41,172 nt of DNA from an uncultured beta proteobacterium (GCA_903876715.1 CAIRBF010000266.1:1-41172), one strand, 5' to 3'. Numbered from the stretch's first letter, positions 7,790 to 16,224 are shown. The notes: generated by a model not told the origin, from the sequence alone. Program-made: numbers and translations.

Positions 7790-8758
7790 CTATTCCGGCT
7801 TGGCTCCCGTGGCCTTGACCACCTGGCGCCACTTCTCGACGTCAGCCACGAGGAAGGCGCGGAACTCCTCCGGCGTGCCGGCGACCACGCGCGAGCCGTC
7901 GGGCTCGAGGCGGGCGCGCAATTCGGGGTGCTGCGCTGCCTTCACGGCCACAGCGTGCGGCCGGGCGAGGATGTCGCGCGGCAGGTTGGCCGGCGCGAGC
8001 AGGCCGAAGTAGGCGGTGGACTCGTAGCCCGGCAGCACGTCGGCGATCGGCGGCACGTCGGGCAGGGCCGGGATGCGCGTCGTGCTCGTCACGCCCAGCG
8101 CCTTGACCTTGCCGGCCTTCACCTGGGGCACGGCGTTGATGACCGGAGCGAACATCAGCTTCACCTGGCCGCCCACCACGTCCAGCAGCGCGGGGTTGCT
8201 GCCCTTGTAGGGGATGTTGACGACGTCCACACCGGCGCTCATCTTGAACAGCTCGCCGGCCATGTGGATGGAGGTGCCCAGGCCGCCCACGGCGAAGTCC
8301 AGCTTGCCCGGCTGCGCCTTGGCCAGCGCGATCACGTCGCGCGCATCCTTGCCCGGGAAGTCCTTCGCCGCCACCAGCACCGCCGGGCCGGTGGAGACCT
8401 GGGTGATCGGCGTGAAGTCCTTCACCGCGTCGTAGGGCGCGCGCGAGCCGTACAGGCCCATGTTCACCGAGTGGCTGGTGTTGACGAACAGCAGCGTGTG
8501 GCCGTCGGCCGGCGCGCGCGCCGCAGCCTCGGCGGCGATGTTGCCGCCAGCGCCGACGCGGTTCTCGACGATCACCGGCTGGCCGAGTTCCTTGCCCATC
8601 TCCTGGCCGAGGAAGCGCGCGAGCGTGTCCGTGGTACCGCCAGTGGTCACGCCCACCAGGATGCGGATCGGCTTGGACGGCCAGGCCTGGGCCTGGGCTG
8701 CGGTCCAAGGGGCGGCGTAGGCCAGCACGAGCGTGGCCAGGGCGACGAGTTTCTTCAT
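7790..8758 (-). CDS. Bug/TctC family periplasmic solute receptor
   Basis: The 322-residue product has a Sec signal peptide (MKKLVALATLVLAYAAPWTAAQA, cleavage after residue 24) followed by the canonical first strand WPSKPIRILV. Later landmarks are the ADGHTLLF loop, QPGKLDFAVGG, and VVNIPYKGSNPALLDVVGGQ in the second lobe. Bug proteins clamp small carboxylates or other polar ligands in the periplasm and may feed TctAB membrane partners, which are absent here. The ATG at 8758 is chosen because only it gives a proper signal peptide; the much longer open frame upstream runs antisense through the kinase gene. The gene is divergent from the kinase gene at 8918, which may share its regulation. Confidence 0.92.
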   Translation of the reverse strand: MKKLVALATLVLAYAAPWTAAQAQAWPSKPIRILVGVTTGGTTDTLARFLGQEMGKELGQPVIVENRVGAGGNIAAEAAARAPADGHTLLFVNTSHSVNMGLYGSRAPYDAVKDFTPITQVSTGPAVLVAAKDFPGKDARDVIALAKAQPGKLDFAVGGLGTSIHMAGELFKMSAGVDVVNIPYKGSNPALLDVVGGQVKLMFAPVINAVPQVKAGKVKALGVTSTTRIPALPDVPPIADVLPGYESTAYFGLLAPANLPRDILARPHAVAVKAAQHPELRARLEPDGSRVVAGTPEEFRAFLVADVEKWRQVVKATGAKPE

Positions 8759-8917
8759 GGTGGGTGCGGGTTGTCCGGGTGGAAGACGTGCGCCCCGGGC
8801 CAGCGGCCGTGGGCGGTTGGCCATGGGACGGTCAGGCAAGAAGGCGGCGAAATTTAGCGCAGCGCCCGCGTGTATGCTCGAGCGGGTCTTCCCCGCCGCA
8901 CACCTCGACGTTCGCGC

Positions 8918-9952
8918 ATGACTGAACACGTCCCCACTGCCGCATCCCAGTCGGGCGGCGCACCGCATCCCCTCCAGGGCGGCCTGCAAGCCGGTGCCGA
9001 CGCGGGCTTCGACATCGTCGCCTATGGCGAACCCATGGTCGAGTTCAACCAGACCGGGGAGGGCGACGGTCGGCTGTACCTGCAGGGCTTCGGCGGCGAC
9101 AGCTCGAACTTCGCGATCGCGGCGGCGCGCCAGGGCGCGCGCGTGGCCTATCTGAGCGCCCTCGGCGGCGATCCTTACGGCCGCATGCTGCGCGAGCTGT
9201 GGACGCGCGAGGGCGTGGACCATGGCGCGGTCGCCACCGACGCGCAGGCCCCCACGGCGGTCTACTTCGTCACGCACGACGCCGCCGGGCACCACTTCCA
9301 CTTCTTCCGCAGCGGCAGCGCCGCAAGCCGGCTGGGCCCGGACACGCTGCCGCTCGCCCCGGTGCGCGCCGCGCGCGTGTTCCACCTCTCGGGCATCAGC
9401 CTCGCGATCTCGGCCAGCGCCTGTGACGCCGGCTTCGCCGCTATCGACGCTGCGCGTGCGGCCGGTGCGCGCGTGAGCTTCGACACCAACCTGCGCCTGA
9501 AGCTGTGGCCGGCGGCGCGCGCCCGCGCCGTCATGACCGAGGCGATGCGCCTGGCCGACATCTGCCTGCCGAGCTACGACGACCTGGCCACGCTCACCGG
9601 CCTGCGCGACGACGACGCCCTCGTGGACCACTGCCTCGGGCTGGGCGCGAAGGTCGTCGCCCTCAAGCTCGGCGAGCGTGGCGCCCTCGTGGCCGACGCG
9701 GCGCAGCGCCACCGCATCGCCCCCCACCCCTGCCGCCCGGTGGACGCCACGGGCGCGGGCGACACCTTCGGCGGCGCCTTCGTCGCCCGCCTGGTCGCCG
9801 GTGATGCGCTGGCCGAGGCGGCACGCTACGCCGCTGCGGCTGCGGCGCTGTCCACCCAGGGCTATGGCGCGGTCGAGCCCATCCCGCATGCGGCGCAGGT
9901 GCGGCAGGCCCTGGCGCAGCACGCACGCACCGACGCTGGAGACTGCGCATGA
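8918..9952 (+). CDS. PfkB-family sugar kinase, 2-keto-3-deoxygluconate kinase-like
   Basis: This 344-residue ribokinase-fold enzyme carries the PfkB glycine motif region (LQGFGGDSSNFAIAAARQGA) near residue 55 and the ATP/catalytic-base signature DATGAGDTFGGAF near residue 280, where the second Asp is the expected base. The opening VAYGEPMVEFNQ and the text around it fit 2-dehydro-3-deoxygluconokinase (KdgK), which phosphorylates KDG ahead of aldol cleavage in the Entner-Doudoroff branch for sugar acids. A non-homologous stretch of about 30 residues precedes the fold. The ATG at 8918 is the first start after that; a further-upstream ATG at 8870 is less likely. It overlaps the next gene by ATGA, implying translational coupling. 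Substrate is inferred from family and neighbours. Confidence 0.82.
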   Translation: MTEHVPTAASQSGGAPHPLQGGLQAGADAGFDIVAYGEPMVEFNQTGEGDGRLYLQGFGGDSSNFAIAAARQGARVAYLSALGGDPYGRMLRELWTREGVDHGAVATDAQAPTAVYFVTHDAAGHHFHFFRSGSAASRLGPDTLPLAPVRAARVFHLSGISLAISASACDAGFAAIDAARAAGARVSFDTNLRLKLWPAARARAVMTEAMRLADICLPSYDDLATLTGLRDDDALVDHCLGLGAKVVALKLGERGALVADAAQRHRIAPHPCRPVDATGAGDTFGGAFVARLVAGDALAEAARYAAAAAALSTQGYGAVEPIPHAAQVRQALAQHARTDAGDCA

Positions 9953-10677
9953 CATCCCCCGTCCCCCGCCGCGTGCTCGTGACCGGCGGCACCAGCGGCA
10001 TCGGCGCCGGTATCGCGCGCGCCTTCGCCGCCGACGGCGCCGAGGTCACCGCCACCGGCGCCACCGAGGTGGAGGTGCGGCGCGCGCGGCAGGACGTGGC
10101 GCTGGCCGCGCTGCATGCCCTGCACGTGCTCGACGTGCGCGACGGCGCAGCCGTCCAGGCGCTGGTCGCGGGCCTGGGCGCTCTCGATGTCGTCGTCAAC
10201 TGCGCCGGGGTGATCCGCCGCGGCGCCGAGCACGACCCCGCCGTCTTCGCCGACACGCTCGACATCAACCTCACGGGCACGATGCGCGTGTGCGCTGCCG
10301 CGCGCGCCGGGCTCGCGGCGCGCCGCGGTTGCATCGTCAACACCGCCTCGATGCTGAGCTTCTTCGGCGGCGGCCTCGTGCCCGGCTACAGCGCGAGCAA
10401 GGGCGGCGTTGCCCAACTGACCAAGAGTCTGGCCATCGCCTATGCGGCCGACGGCATCCGCGTGAACGCGGTCGCGCCAGGCTGGATCGCCACGCCGCTG
10501 ACGCAGGCGCTGCAGGACGACCCGCAGCGCACGTCGGCCATCCTCGGCCGCACGCCGCTGGCGCGCTGGGGCACGCCCGAGGACGTGGCCGGCCCGGTGC
10601 TCTTCCTCGCCAGCCCCGCGGCGGCCTTCGTCACCGGCGCCGTGCTGCCGGTGGACGGCGGCTACCTCGTCGCCTGA
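9949..10677 (+). CDS. Short-chain dehydrogenase/reductase
   Basis: A classical 242-residue SDR. It has the TGGTSGIGAGIARAF dinucleotide-binding motif near residue 10, NCAGV in the middle, the catalytic Ser in NTASMLSFFG, and the Tyr/Lys pair in YSASKGG. The C-terminus has VNAVAPGWIATPL and the GAVLPVDGGY ending. It oxidises or reduces a hydroxyl/keto group with NAD(P)(H). Its start overlaps the stop of the kinase gene by four bases (ATGA), and a cupin gene follows after 22 bases, so the three form one operon. In that setting it probably acts on a sugar acid or a keto-deoxy intermediate; the substrate is not readable from sequence. Confidence 0.92.
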   Translation: MTSPVPRRVLVTGGTSGIGAGIARAFAADGAEVTATGATEVEVRRARQDVALAALHALHVLDVRDGAAVQALVAGLGALDVVVNCAGVIRRGAEHDPAVFADTLDINLTGTMRVCAAARAGLAARRGCIVNTASMLSFFGGGLVPGYSASKGGVAQLTKSLAIAYAADGIRVNAVAPGWIATPLTQALQDDPQRTSAILGRTPLARWGTPEDVAGPVLFLASPAAAFVTGAVLPVDGGYLVA

Positions 10678-10699
10678 TCATTCCCTGGAGGCCCTGTCG

Positions 10700-11230
10700 A
10701 TGACCCAGCCCGTGTCGCCCGATGCGCAGAAGTGGCAGCCCTACCGCCACCCGATGCCCAAGGAGTCCCCGCCCGAGCTCGTCGTGCCCGACGCCATCCC
10801 GCAGGACGAGCGCGTGTGGGTGCCGGTGGACGACAACGTCTGGTTCCGGCCGCTGTGCCTGTCGGCCAGCCGCGGCTACTGGATGAACCTGCTGCGCGTG
10901 CGGCGCGCGGGCGTGCTCTCGCGCCACCGCCACCCGCAGCCGGTGCACGGCTACGTGATGAAGGGCCGCTGGCGCTACCTCGAACACGACTGGGTGGCCA
11001 CCGAGGGCGCCTACGTCTACGAGGCCCCGGGCGAGACCCACACCCTGGTCGTCGACCCCGATGTCGAGGAGATGATCACGCTGTTCCAGGTCAATGGCGC
11101 GATGATCTACGTCGACCCGGACGGCCGCTGCACCGGCTACGACGACGTCTTCACCCGCATCGACAAGTGCCGCCGCCACTACGCCGCCAACGGGCTGGGC
11201 GAGGGCTACATCGATCGCTTCATCCGCTGA
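10700..11230 (+). CDS. Cupin, 2,4'-dihydroxyacetophenone dioxygenase-like
   Basis: The 176-residue product is a single cupin resembling the 2,4'-dihydroxyacetophenone dioxygenase (DAD)/ChrR-like group. The metal-site motifs are SRHRHPQPVHGYVMKG near residue 75 and APGETHTLV near residue 115, supplying three to four histidines; WRYLEHDW lies between them. DAD enzymes cleave a carbon-carbon bond next to a carbonyl using Fe and O2, but the family also includes isomerase-like and uncharacterised proteins. It is the last gene of the kinase-SDR-cupin operon and converges on the enolase-superfamily gene. Because its neighbours suggest sugar acids, a non-aromatic substrate is possible. An GGAG sequence lies about nine bases before the ATG. 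Confidence 0.75.
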   Translation: MTQPVSPDAQKWQPYRHPMPKESPPELVVPDAIPQDERVWVPVDDNVWFRPLCLSASRGYWMNLLRVRRAGVLSRHRHPQPVHGYVMKGRWRYLEHDWVATEGAYVYEAPGETHTLVVDPDVEEMITLFQVNGAMIYVDPDGRCTGYDDVFTRIDKCRRHYAANGLGEGYIDRFIR

Positions 11231-11281
11231 GGGCGAACCCCGGGCGGCGGTCGACGCGCGGACCGGACCCTCAGCCCCGGC

Positions 11282-12457
11282 TCAGCCCAGGCGCTCGTCG
11301 AGGCCGGCGGGTACCGGCGCGTAGGGGTGCGCATCCAGCACGGCATCGTCCAGTTCGATGCCCCAGCCCGGCGCGCCGTCGATCGGGCGCGCCACGCCGC
11401 CCTGCACCGGATCGGCGCCGAAGACCAAGTCCTGGCTCAGCGGGCTCTCGCCGACCTGCAGTTCCAGGCTTGCCACCGCCTCGGCCGCGAGGCAGGCATG
11501 CAGGCTCGCCATCGTGCAGACGGGGCCCGTGGGGTTGTGCGGCGAGCAGGCCACGCCCTGCGATTGCGCCAGGCGCGCGATCGCCAGCAGGGCCACCGGC
11601 CCGCCGCAGTACTTGACGTCGGGCATGACGACGTCGACCCGCCGCGGCTGCAGGAAGGGCCTGAAGCCGTCGAGCCCGGTCTGCAGCTCACACCCTGCCA
11701 GGGCGACGCCGCGCGCGGCCGCTGCCTGCCGGATGCGCCCGAGGGCGTCGTGCGCGTGCGCCTGTTCCGACACCGGGCATTCGAACCAGTGGATGCCGAT
11801 GTCGGCGAGGCGATCGAGCACTTCCAGGGCCGTGGGCTCGTCGAAGCGCCAGTGGCAATCCACCATCAAGGGTGTGGCCGCGCCCAGCGCTGCCCGCATC
11901 GCGCGCACCCGCTGCACGCCCGCGTCGATCGCGGCACGCGTGGCCGGGGTGGCGAGCTGGTCCGGGAAGACGCCGTCGAAGGGGGCGATCTTGACGGCGC
12001 TATACCCGGCCGCCACCGCCGCGACCGCGCTCGCCGCGCACCCTGACGGCGAGCGGTCGGTCGTGGCGCGGTTCACATTGGCGTAGACCGGCACCTGGTC
12101 ACGACGCCGTCCGCCGAGCCACTGCCACGCCGGGACGCCCCGGGCCCTGGCCTGGATGTCGACGCAGGCCTGGCGCAAGGCGCTGCGCACGGCGTGGGCC
12201 ACGAGCCCGGCCGTGGCGTGGGGATAGGTGGCCAGCGCCGGGAGCCCCTCATCGGGCTGCGCGCCGAGCAGGCGCGGGCGCAGCATGTCCAGGCAGGCCG
12301 CCAGCAGGGTTTCGTGGCCGTTCAGGGACGCCTCCCCGAGGCCGGTCAGGCCCGCGCTCGTGCGCACCCGCACGAAGGACCAGTTGGTCTTGGGGCTGAC
12401 GTGCAGGACGCGGAACTCGACAGCGTCGATGCGACCTGTGCCGGGGTCTGAGCTCAT
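11282..12457 (-). CDS. Enolase-superfamily enzyme (mandelate racemase/sugar-acid dehydratase-like)
   Basis: This 391-residue protein has the N-terminal capping domain and the C-terminal barrel of the mandelate racemase/muconate lactonizing branch. Barrel landmarks in order are SAVKIAPFDG (strand-2 Lys, with KIAP instead of the usual KxK), LMVDCHWRFD (first metal Asp and a following His), HWFECPVSE (second metal ligand), LAGCELQ (third ligand Glu), VVMPDVKYCGG, and SPHNPTGPV with the candidate catalytic His. The VDCHWRF and HNPTGP features resemble acid-sugar dehydratases such as galactonate- or gluconate-type enzymes. The ATG at 12457 (MSSDPG) is preferred over one 21 codons upstream that would overlap the palindrome shared with the divergent GntR gene. 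Exact substrate unknown. Confidence 0.82.
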   Translation of the reverse strand: MSSDPGTGRIDAVEFRVLHVSPKTNWSFVRVRTSAGLTGLGEASLNGHETLLAACLDMLRPRLLGAQPDEGLPALATYPHATAGLVAHAVRSALRQACVDIQARARGVPAWQWLGGRRRDQVPVYANVNRATTDRSPSGCAASAVAAVAAGYSAVKIAPFDGVFPDQLATPATRAAIDAGVQRVRAMRAALGAATPLMVDCHWRFDEPTALEVLDRLADIGIHWFECPVSEQAHAHDALGRIRQAAAARGVALAGCELQTGLDGFRPFLQPRRVDVVMPDVKYCGGPVALLAIARLAQSQGVACSPHNPTGPVCTMASLHACLAAEAVASLELQVGESPLSQDLVFGADPVQGGVARPIDGAPGWGIELDDAVLDAHPYAPVPAGLDERLG

Positions 12458-12475
12458 TCTTGATCCGATCTGGCG

Positions 12476-12503
12476 TTGCGGTGCGACTGTTTTTCGGTAT
12501 GTT
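12476..12503 (+). promoter_or_regulatory. Candidate promoter for the GntR gene at 12523
   Basis: TTGCGG (12476-12481) and TATGTT (12498-12503), 16 bases apart, make a fair sigma-70-type promoter in the 65-base divergent gap. Transcription would begin around 12510, just before or within the TTTGATCAAA palindrome. That leaves a leader of only about a dozen bases before the ATG. Confidence 0.4.
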
Positions 12504-12511
12504 AGGCTGTA

Positions 12512-12521
12512 TTTGATCAAA
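12512..12521. promoter_or_regulatory. TTTGATCAAA palindrome, candidate FCD-GntR operator
   Basis: A perfect ten-base palindrome ends one base before the ATG of the GntR gene and lies in the gap shared with the divergent enolase-superfamily gene. The identical decamer recurs at 27714-27723 in the control region of the second enolase/Bug/GntR operon. AT-rich palindromes are rare in this GC-rich window, and GntR-type regulators bind short palindromes, so autoregulation is likely. Confidence 0.6.
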
Positions 12522-12522
12522 C

Positions 12523-13236
12523 ATGGTCACCGAAGCGTCGTCTCCCGTCAGCCTGACCGAGCTCATCCGCAGGGATGTGATCGCTGGCGTCTTCCCGTTC
12601 GGAGCGCGCCTGCGCATCCACGAACTGGCCGCCCGCTACGGCGTGAGCCCGATGCCGGTGCGCGAGGCCTTGCGCGAACTGCGCGGCAGCGGCCTCGTGC
12701 TCATCGAGCGCCACTGCGGCGCCCGCGTCCGCGAGGTGGACCGCCGCTTCGTCGAGAACGTGTTCGACGTCCGCAGTGCGATCGAGACCCTGTTGGCGCG
12801 GCGTGCCGCCGAGCGCCGCACGCCGGCGCACCTCGAGCAGTTGCGCCTCGTCCAGGACCGGCTCGAGCAGCAGGTCGCGGCGGGGGACGCGCCAGCGGTC
12901 CTTGCGGCCAACCGGGATTTCCACGATGTCGTCAATGCCGCCGCCGACAACCCCGAGGCGCTGCACGTGGCCGGTGAGCACTGGCTGATCCTGGCCGCGC
13001 TCTGGGGCCGTTTCGGCTACCGGGAAGCCCGGTTCGCCGGTGTCATCAGCGACCACCGGCACCTGATCGACGCGCTGGCCGCCCGCGATGCCGACGTGGC
13101 GGCCTCCCTCATGTGCGCGCACGTGGCCAAGGCGCGCCAGGACCTCCTTCTGCAGATGCGCCAGGCCGAGTCGGTGGCCGAGGGCGCCCCACGACCCCGC
13201 CGCCGCGTGGCGGCCCCACTTCAAGGAGAAGTTTGA
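12523..13236 (+). CDS. GntR-family regulator, FCD (FadR-like) subgroup
   Basis: The 237-residue product has an N-terminal winged helix (LRIHELAARYGVSPMPVREALRELRG, residues about 28-55) and a C-terminal all-helical FCD ligand domain. AANRDFHDVVNAAADN (about residue 127) and DHRHLIDALAARDADV (about residue 180) provide the Asp/His residues that in this family hold a metal next to the effector carboxylate. The start at 12523 is fixed by an upstream in-frame TGA; no Shine-Dalgarno sequence fits because the TTTGATCAAA palindrome abuts the ATG. Its stop overlaps the start of the Bug receptor gene (TGATG), so they are coupled. The closest relative in the window is the GntR protein at 24807-25496, which shares the NRxFHDxxNxxADNPEAL segment. 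Confidence 0.9.
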   Translation: MVTEASSPVSLTELIRRDVIAGVFPFGARLRIHELAARYGVSPMPVREALRELRGSGLVLIERHCGARVREVDRRFVENVFDVRSAIETLLARRAAERRTPAHLEQLRLVQDRLEQQVAAGDAPAVLAANRDFHDVVNAAADNPEALHVAGEHWLILAALWGRFGYREARFAGVISDHRHLIDALAARDADVAASLMCAHVAKARQDLLLQMRQAESVAEGAPRPRRRVAAPLQGEV

Positions 13237-14216
13237 TGAGCACTCTTTCCGGTCGTCTGGCCGCGCTGGCAGGCGGCGCCTTGCTGGCCGCTGCGGCGTG
13301 CGGTGTCTCGGCCCAGTCGTGGCCGGAGCGTCCCGTCAGGATCGTCATCGCGGACGCCCCCGGCGGGGGCTCGGACCTCGCGGGTCGCCTGCTCGCGGTG
13401 CGGCTGCAGCAGCGCCTGGGCCAGCCTTTCGTCATCGACAACAAGCCGGGCGCGGGGGGCGTGCTTGGGACGATGGTGGCCAAGAGCGCTGCGCCCGATG
13501 GTTACACCTACGTCATCGGCACGGCCGGCTCGCACGGCATCAACGCGGCGGTCTACTCCAAGCTCAGCTACCACCCGCTGCGGGATTTCGAGCCGGTGGC
13601 GATGATCAACAAGGCGCCCAACGTCTGTGTCGTCAACGCCGACCTGCCGGCGCGCACGCTGAAGGACCTGGTGAGCCTGGCCAAGGCATCGCCCGGCAAG
13701 CTCAACTTTGCATCAGGGGGCAACGGCACCTCCGCGCACTTCACGGGAGAGTACCTGAAGATGGTGGCCGGCATCGACATGGTCCACGTCCCCTACAAGG
13801 GGGCGGCGCCGGCGGTCCAGGCCGTGGCGGCCGGCGAGGTGCAGGTCTTCTGCGGCAACCTGCCCCCGACCATGGGTCTCATCAAGGCGGGCAAGGTGCG
13901 GCCGCTGGCTGTCACCACGCTGTCCCGCAACCGCGAGCTCCCCGAGGTGCCGACCGTCGCCGAATCCGGCTACCCGGGGTTCGAGACCGTGGCCTGGTTC
14001 GGGTTCTTCGCCCCCAAGGGCACGCCGCAGGCCATCGTCGAGAAGTTCGCCCAGGAACTTGGCGAAGTGATCCGCGCGCCCGACATCCGTGACGGCCTCA
14101 TCGCCCAGGGGTCGGATCCGATCGGAAACTCTCCTGCGCAGTTCCGGATCTATGTCGAGGACGAGATCGTCAAGTGGACGCAGGTGGCGCGCACCGCCAA
14201 CGTCCGACTGGACTGA
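13236..14216 (+). CDS. Bug/TctC family periplasmic solute receptor
   Basis: A 326-residue receptor with a Sec signal (SGRLAALAGGALLAAAACGVSA, cleaved near residue 26). It then has WPERPVRIVIADAPGGGSD, NKPGAGGVLGTMVAK, APDGYTYVIG, SPGKLNFASGGNG and HVPYKGAAPAVQAVAAGE, all Bug landmarks in the normal order. The ATG at 13236 shares bases with the TGA of the GntR gene and has AAGGAG at 13224-13229 within the end of that gene. The D-2-hydroxyacid dehydrogenase gene starts five bases after its stop. The order regulator-receptor-dehydrogenase, divergent from an enolase-superfamily enzyme, suggests uptake of a hydroxy- or sugar acid that induces the operon. Confidence 0.93.
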   Translation: MSTLSGRLAALAGGALLAAAACGVSAQSWPERPVRIVIADAPGGGSDLAGRLLAVRLQQRLGQPFVIDNKPGAGGVLGTMVAKSAAPDGYTYVIGTAGSHGINAAVYSKLSYHPLRDFEPVAMINKAPNVCVVNADLPARTLKDLVSLAKASPGKLNFASGGNGTSAHFTGEYLKMVAGIDMVHVPYKGAAPAVQAVAAGEVQVFCGNLPPTMGLIKAGKVRPLAVTTLSRNRELPEVPTVAESGYPGFETVAWFGFFAPKGTPQAIVEKFAQELGEVIRAPDIRDGLIAQGSDPIGNSPAQFRIYVEDEIVKWTQVARTANVRLD

Positions 14217-14221
14217 ACGTC

Positions 14222-15268
14222 ATGGCCGAGGGTGTGTTCCGGGTCGGGCTGTCCGGGGACTTCCGCGGGCCTGCGGGCCGCGCCGAATTCGACGCGCAGG
14301 CGTGGCGGGGGCTCACGCAGGAGCCCGGCCTGGCGGTGGAGGTGCTGGACCAGCCCCCGGGCGCGCCCATCGGGCCCGCGGACGCGGCGCGCTTCGACGC
14401 GCTCGTGGTCAAGCGCAACCGCATCGACGCGCAGACGCTGGCCGGCGCCCCGCGCCTGCGCCTCGTGGCGCGCAACGGCGTGGGCTTCGACCACATCGAC
14501 GTGCCCGCCTGCACCCGTGCCGGCGTGATGGTGACGCTGACCACCGGAGCGGTCGCCCGGCCCGTCGCCTCGGCCATCGTGGCGCTGATCCTCGCCTTCG
14601 CGCACCGGCTCCCCGAGCGTGACCGCCGCACCCGGGCCGGCCAGTGGATGCGGCGCTGGGAGGACCCCGGCTTCGGCCTGACCGGACGCACGCTGGGCGT
14701 CGTCGGTCTCGGCGGCATCGGCTGCGAACTGCTGCGGCTCGTCGCCCCGTGGCAGATGCGGCACCTCGCCTGCACGCCGCGTCCGCTGGACCGGCGCCAC
14801 GCAGGGCTGGCGGTCGAGCGGGTGTCGTTGCCCGAGTTGCTGGCGCAGTCCGACATCGTTGCCCTGTGCTGCCCCTTGAACGAGCACACCCGCGGCCTGA
14901 TCAGCCGCGAAGCGCTCGCCCTGATGCCGCCGCACGCGCTGCTGGTCAACGCGGCGCGGGGTGAAGTCGTCGACGAGCCGGCCCTGGTGGAGGCGCTGCA
15001 AGGCGGGCGGCTCGCGGGGGCGGGACTGGACGTGTTCGCGCAAGAACCGCCGCCCGCGGATCACCCATTGTTCTCGCTGCCGAACGTCATCGTCGGCTCG
15101 CACAACCTGGCGCACACCGACCAGATGAACGCCGACACGCACCGCGCCGTGGCGCGGGCGGTGCTCGATGTCCGGCAGGGGCGCGTGCCCGTGGGGCTGC
15201 TCAATGCCGAGGTGCTCGGCCACGACCGCTGGCGCGCGTTGGTGCCGGGCGAGCCTGCGGCGCGTTGA
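14222..15268 (+). CDS. D-2-hydroxyacid dehydrogenase (NAD(P)-dependent)
   Basis: This 348-residue enzyme of the D-isomer 2-hydroxyacid dehydrogenase family has the Rossmann motif VVGLGGIGCELLR near residue 160. The catalytic Arg is in VNAARGEVVDEPAL, the Glu in LDVFAQEPPP, and the His in VGSHNLAHTDQ, where most relatives read PHxAG. Members reduce 2-oxo acids (glyoxylate, hydroxypyruvate, phenylpyruvate) or oxidise D-2-hydroxyacids. It begins five bases after the Bug receptor and ends the GntR-Bug-dehydrogenase operon; the gene then converges on the SDR gene at 15371. Substrate is likely the hydroxyacid imported or formed by this operon (inference). Confidence 0.88.
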   Translation: MAEGVFRVGLSGDFRGPAGRAEFDAQAWRGLTQEPGLAVEVLDQPPGAPIGPADAARFDALVVKRNRIDAQTLAGAPRLRLVARNGVGFDHIDVPACTRAGVMVTLTTGAVARPVASAIVALILAFAHRLPERDRRTRAGQWMRRWEDPGFGLTGRTLGVVGLGGIGCELLRLVAPWQMRHLACTPRPLDRRHAGLAVERVSLPELLAQSDIVALCCPLNEHTRGLISREALALMPPHALLVNAARGEVVDEPALVEALQGGRLAGAGLDVFAQEPPPADHPLFSLPNVIVGSHNLAHTDQMNADTHRAVARAVLDVRQGRVPVGLLNAEVLGHDRWRALVPGEPAAR

Positions 15269-15370
15269 CGTGTCGGCCCGCAGGGGGCGGTCGTGCCCGC
15301 CCGTGGATGCCCGGGGACCGGCCGCGGGTGCGAGCAGGCCGGCGGATCGTCGGTGCCGCCGGGGGCGTCT

Positions 15371-16159
15371 TCAGAACGTTCCGGGGAACGCCCCGCCGTC
15401 GAGCAGCACGTTCTGCCCGGTCATGTAGCCGGCGTGCACGCTGCACAGGAAGGCGCAGGCGGCGCCGAACTCGGCGGCCGTGCCGTAGCGCTGCGAGGGG
15501 TTGGCCTGGCGCCGCCGGTCCCAGATGGCGTCGAAGCTCTCCCCGCTGCGCTGGGCCGCGGCCGCCGTCGTCACGCGCAGGCGGTCGGTCTCGAAGGGCC
15601 CGGGCAGCAGGTTGTTGATCGTCACGTTGCGCCCGGCCAGGCGCGGCTGGCGCGCGAGCCCGGCGACGAAGCCGGTCAGGCCGGTGCGCGCGCCGTTGCT
15701 CAGGCCCAGGGTCTCCAGCGGCGCCTTGACCGCGCCCGAGGTGATGTTGACCACGCGCCCGAAGCCGCGCGCGGCCATGCCGTCCACGGTGGCCTTCATC
15801 AGCTCGATCGGGGTCAGCATGTTGGCGTCCAGCGCGCGGATCCAGGCCTCGCGGTCCCAGTCGCGGAAGTCCCCGGCCGGCGGGCCGCCGGCGTTGTTGA
15901 CGAGGATGTCCACCTGCGGCGCCGCCGCCAGCGCCGCGGCGCGGCCCTCGGCGGTGGTGATGTCACCCGCGACAGCGCGCACCTGCACCTGCGGGTTCAG
16001 CGCGCCCAGCTCGGCCGCCGCGGCCTCGAGCGCCTCGCGCCCGCGCGCGGTGATGACCACGTTCACGCCCTCGCGCACGAGCGCCTGCGCGCAGCCCTTG
16101 CCCAGGCCCTTGCTCGCGGCGCACACCAGCGCCCACCTGCCTGCGATGCCCAGATCCAT
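15371..16159 (-). CDS. SDR-family protein with altered catalytic residues
   Basis: The 262-residue protein has the SDR fold. The cofactor motif is altered (CAASKGLGKGCAQAL instead of TGxxxGxG), NNAGG is intact, and the ending TGQNVLLDGG is normal. After the conserved ITSGAVKAP segment the usual YxxxK pair is missing: the aligned stretch reads LGLSNGARTGLTGF, with Ser and Arg where Tyr and Lys are expected. A known SDR group annotated as 3-oxoacyl-ACP-reductase-like shares this departure, so the change is likely a subgroup feature rather than decay. Redox activity is uncertain. It stands alone, converging on the dehydrogenase gene and followed upstream by the helicase gene's 3' end on the same strand. 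Confidence 0.85.
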   Translation of the reverse strand: MDLGIAGRWALVCAASKGLGKGCAQALVREGVNVVITARGREALEAAAAELGALNPQVQVRAVAGDITTAEGRAAALAAAPQVDILVNNAGGPPAGDFRDWDREAWIRALDANMLTPIELMKATVDGMAARGFGRVVNITSGAVKAPLETLGLSNGARTGLTGFVAGLARQPRLAGRNVTINNLLPGPFETDRLRVTTAAAAQRSGESFDAIWDRRRQANPSQRYGTAAEFGAACAFLCSVHAGYMTGQNVLLDGGAFPGTF

Positions 16160-16224
16160 GTCGTGTGGCCTCCTGTCGACGGGAGCGCATTGTCACGCAG
16201 GGTTCACGGCACTACCCTGCGCGC

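Noticed and set aside
8759-9955. N-terminal extension of the Bug gene through the kinase gene
   Set aside because: The extension is antisense to the kinase, and the real signal peptide begins at 8758.
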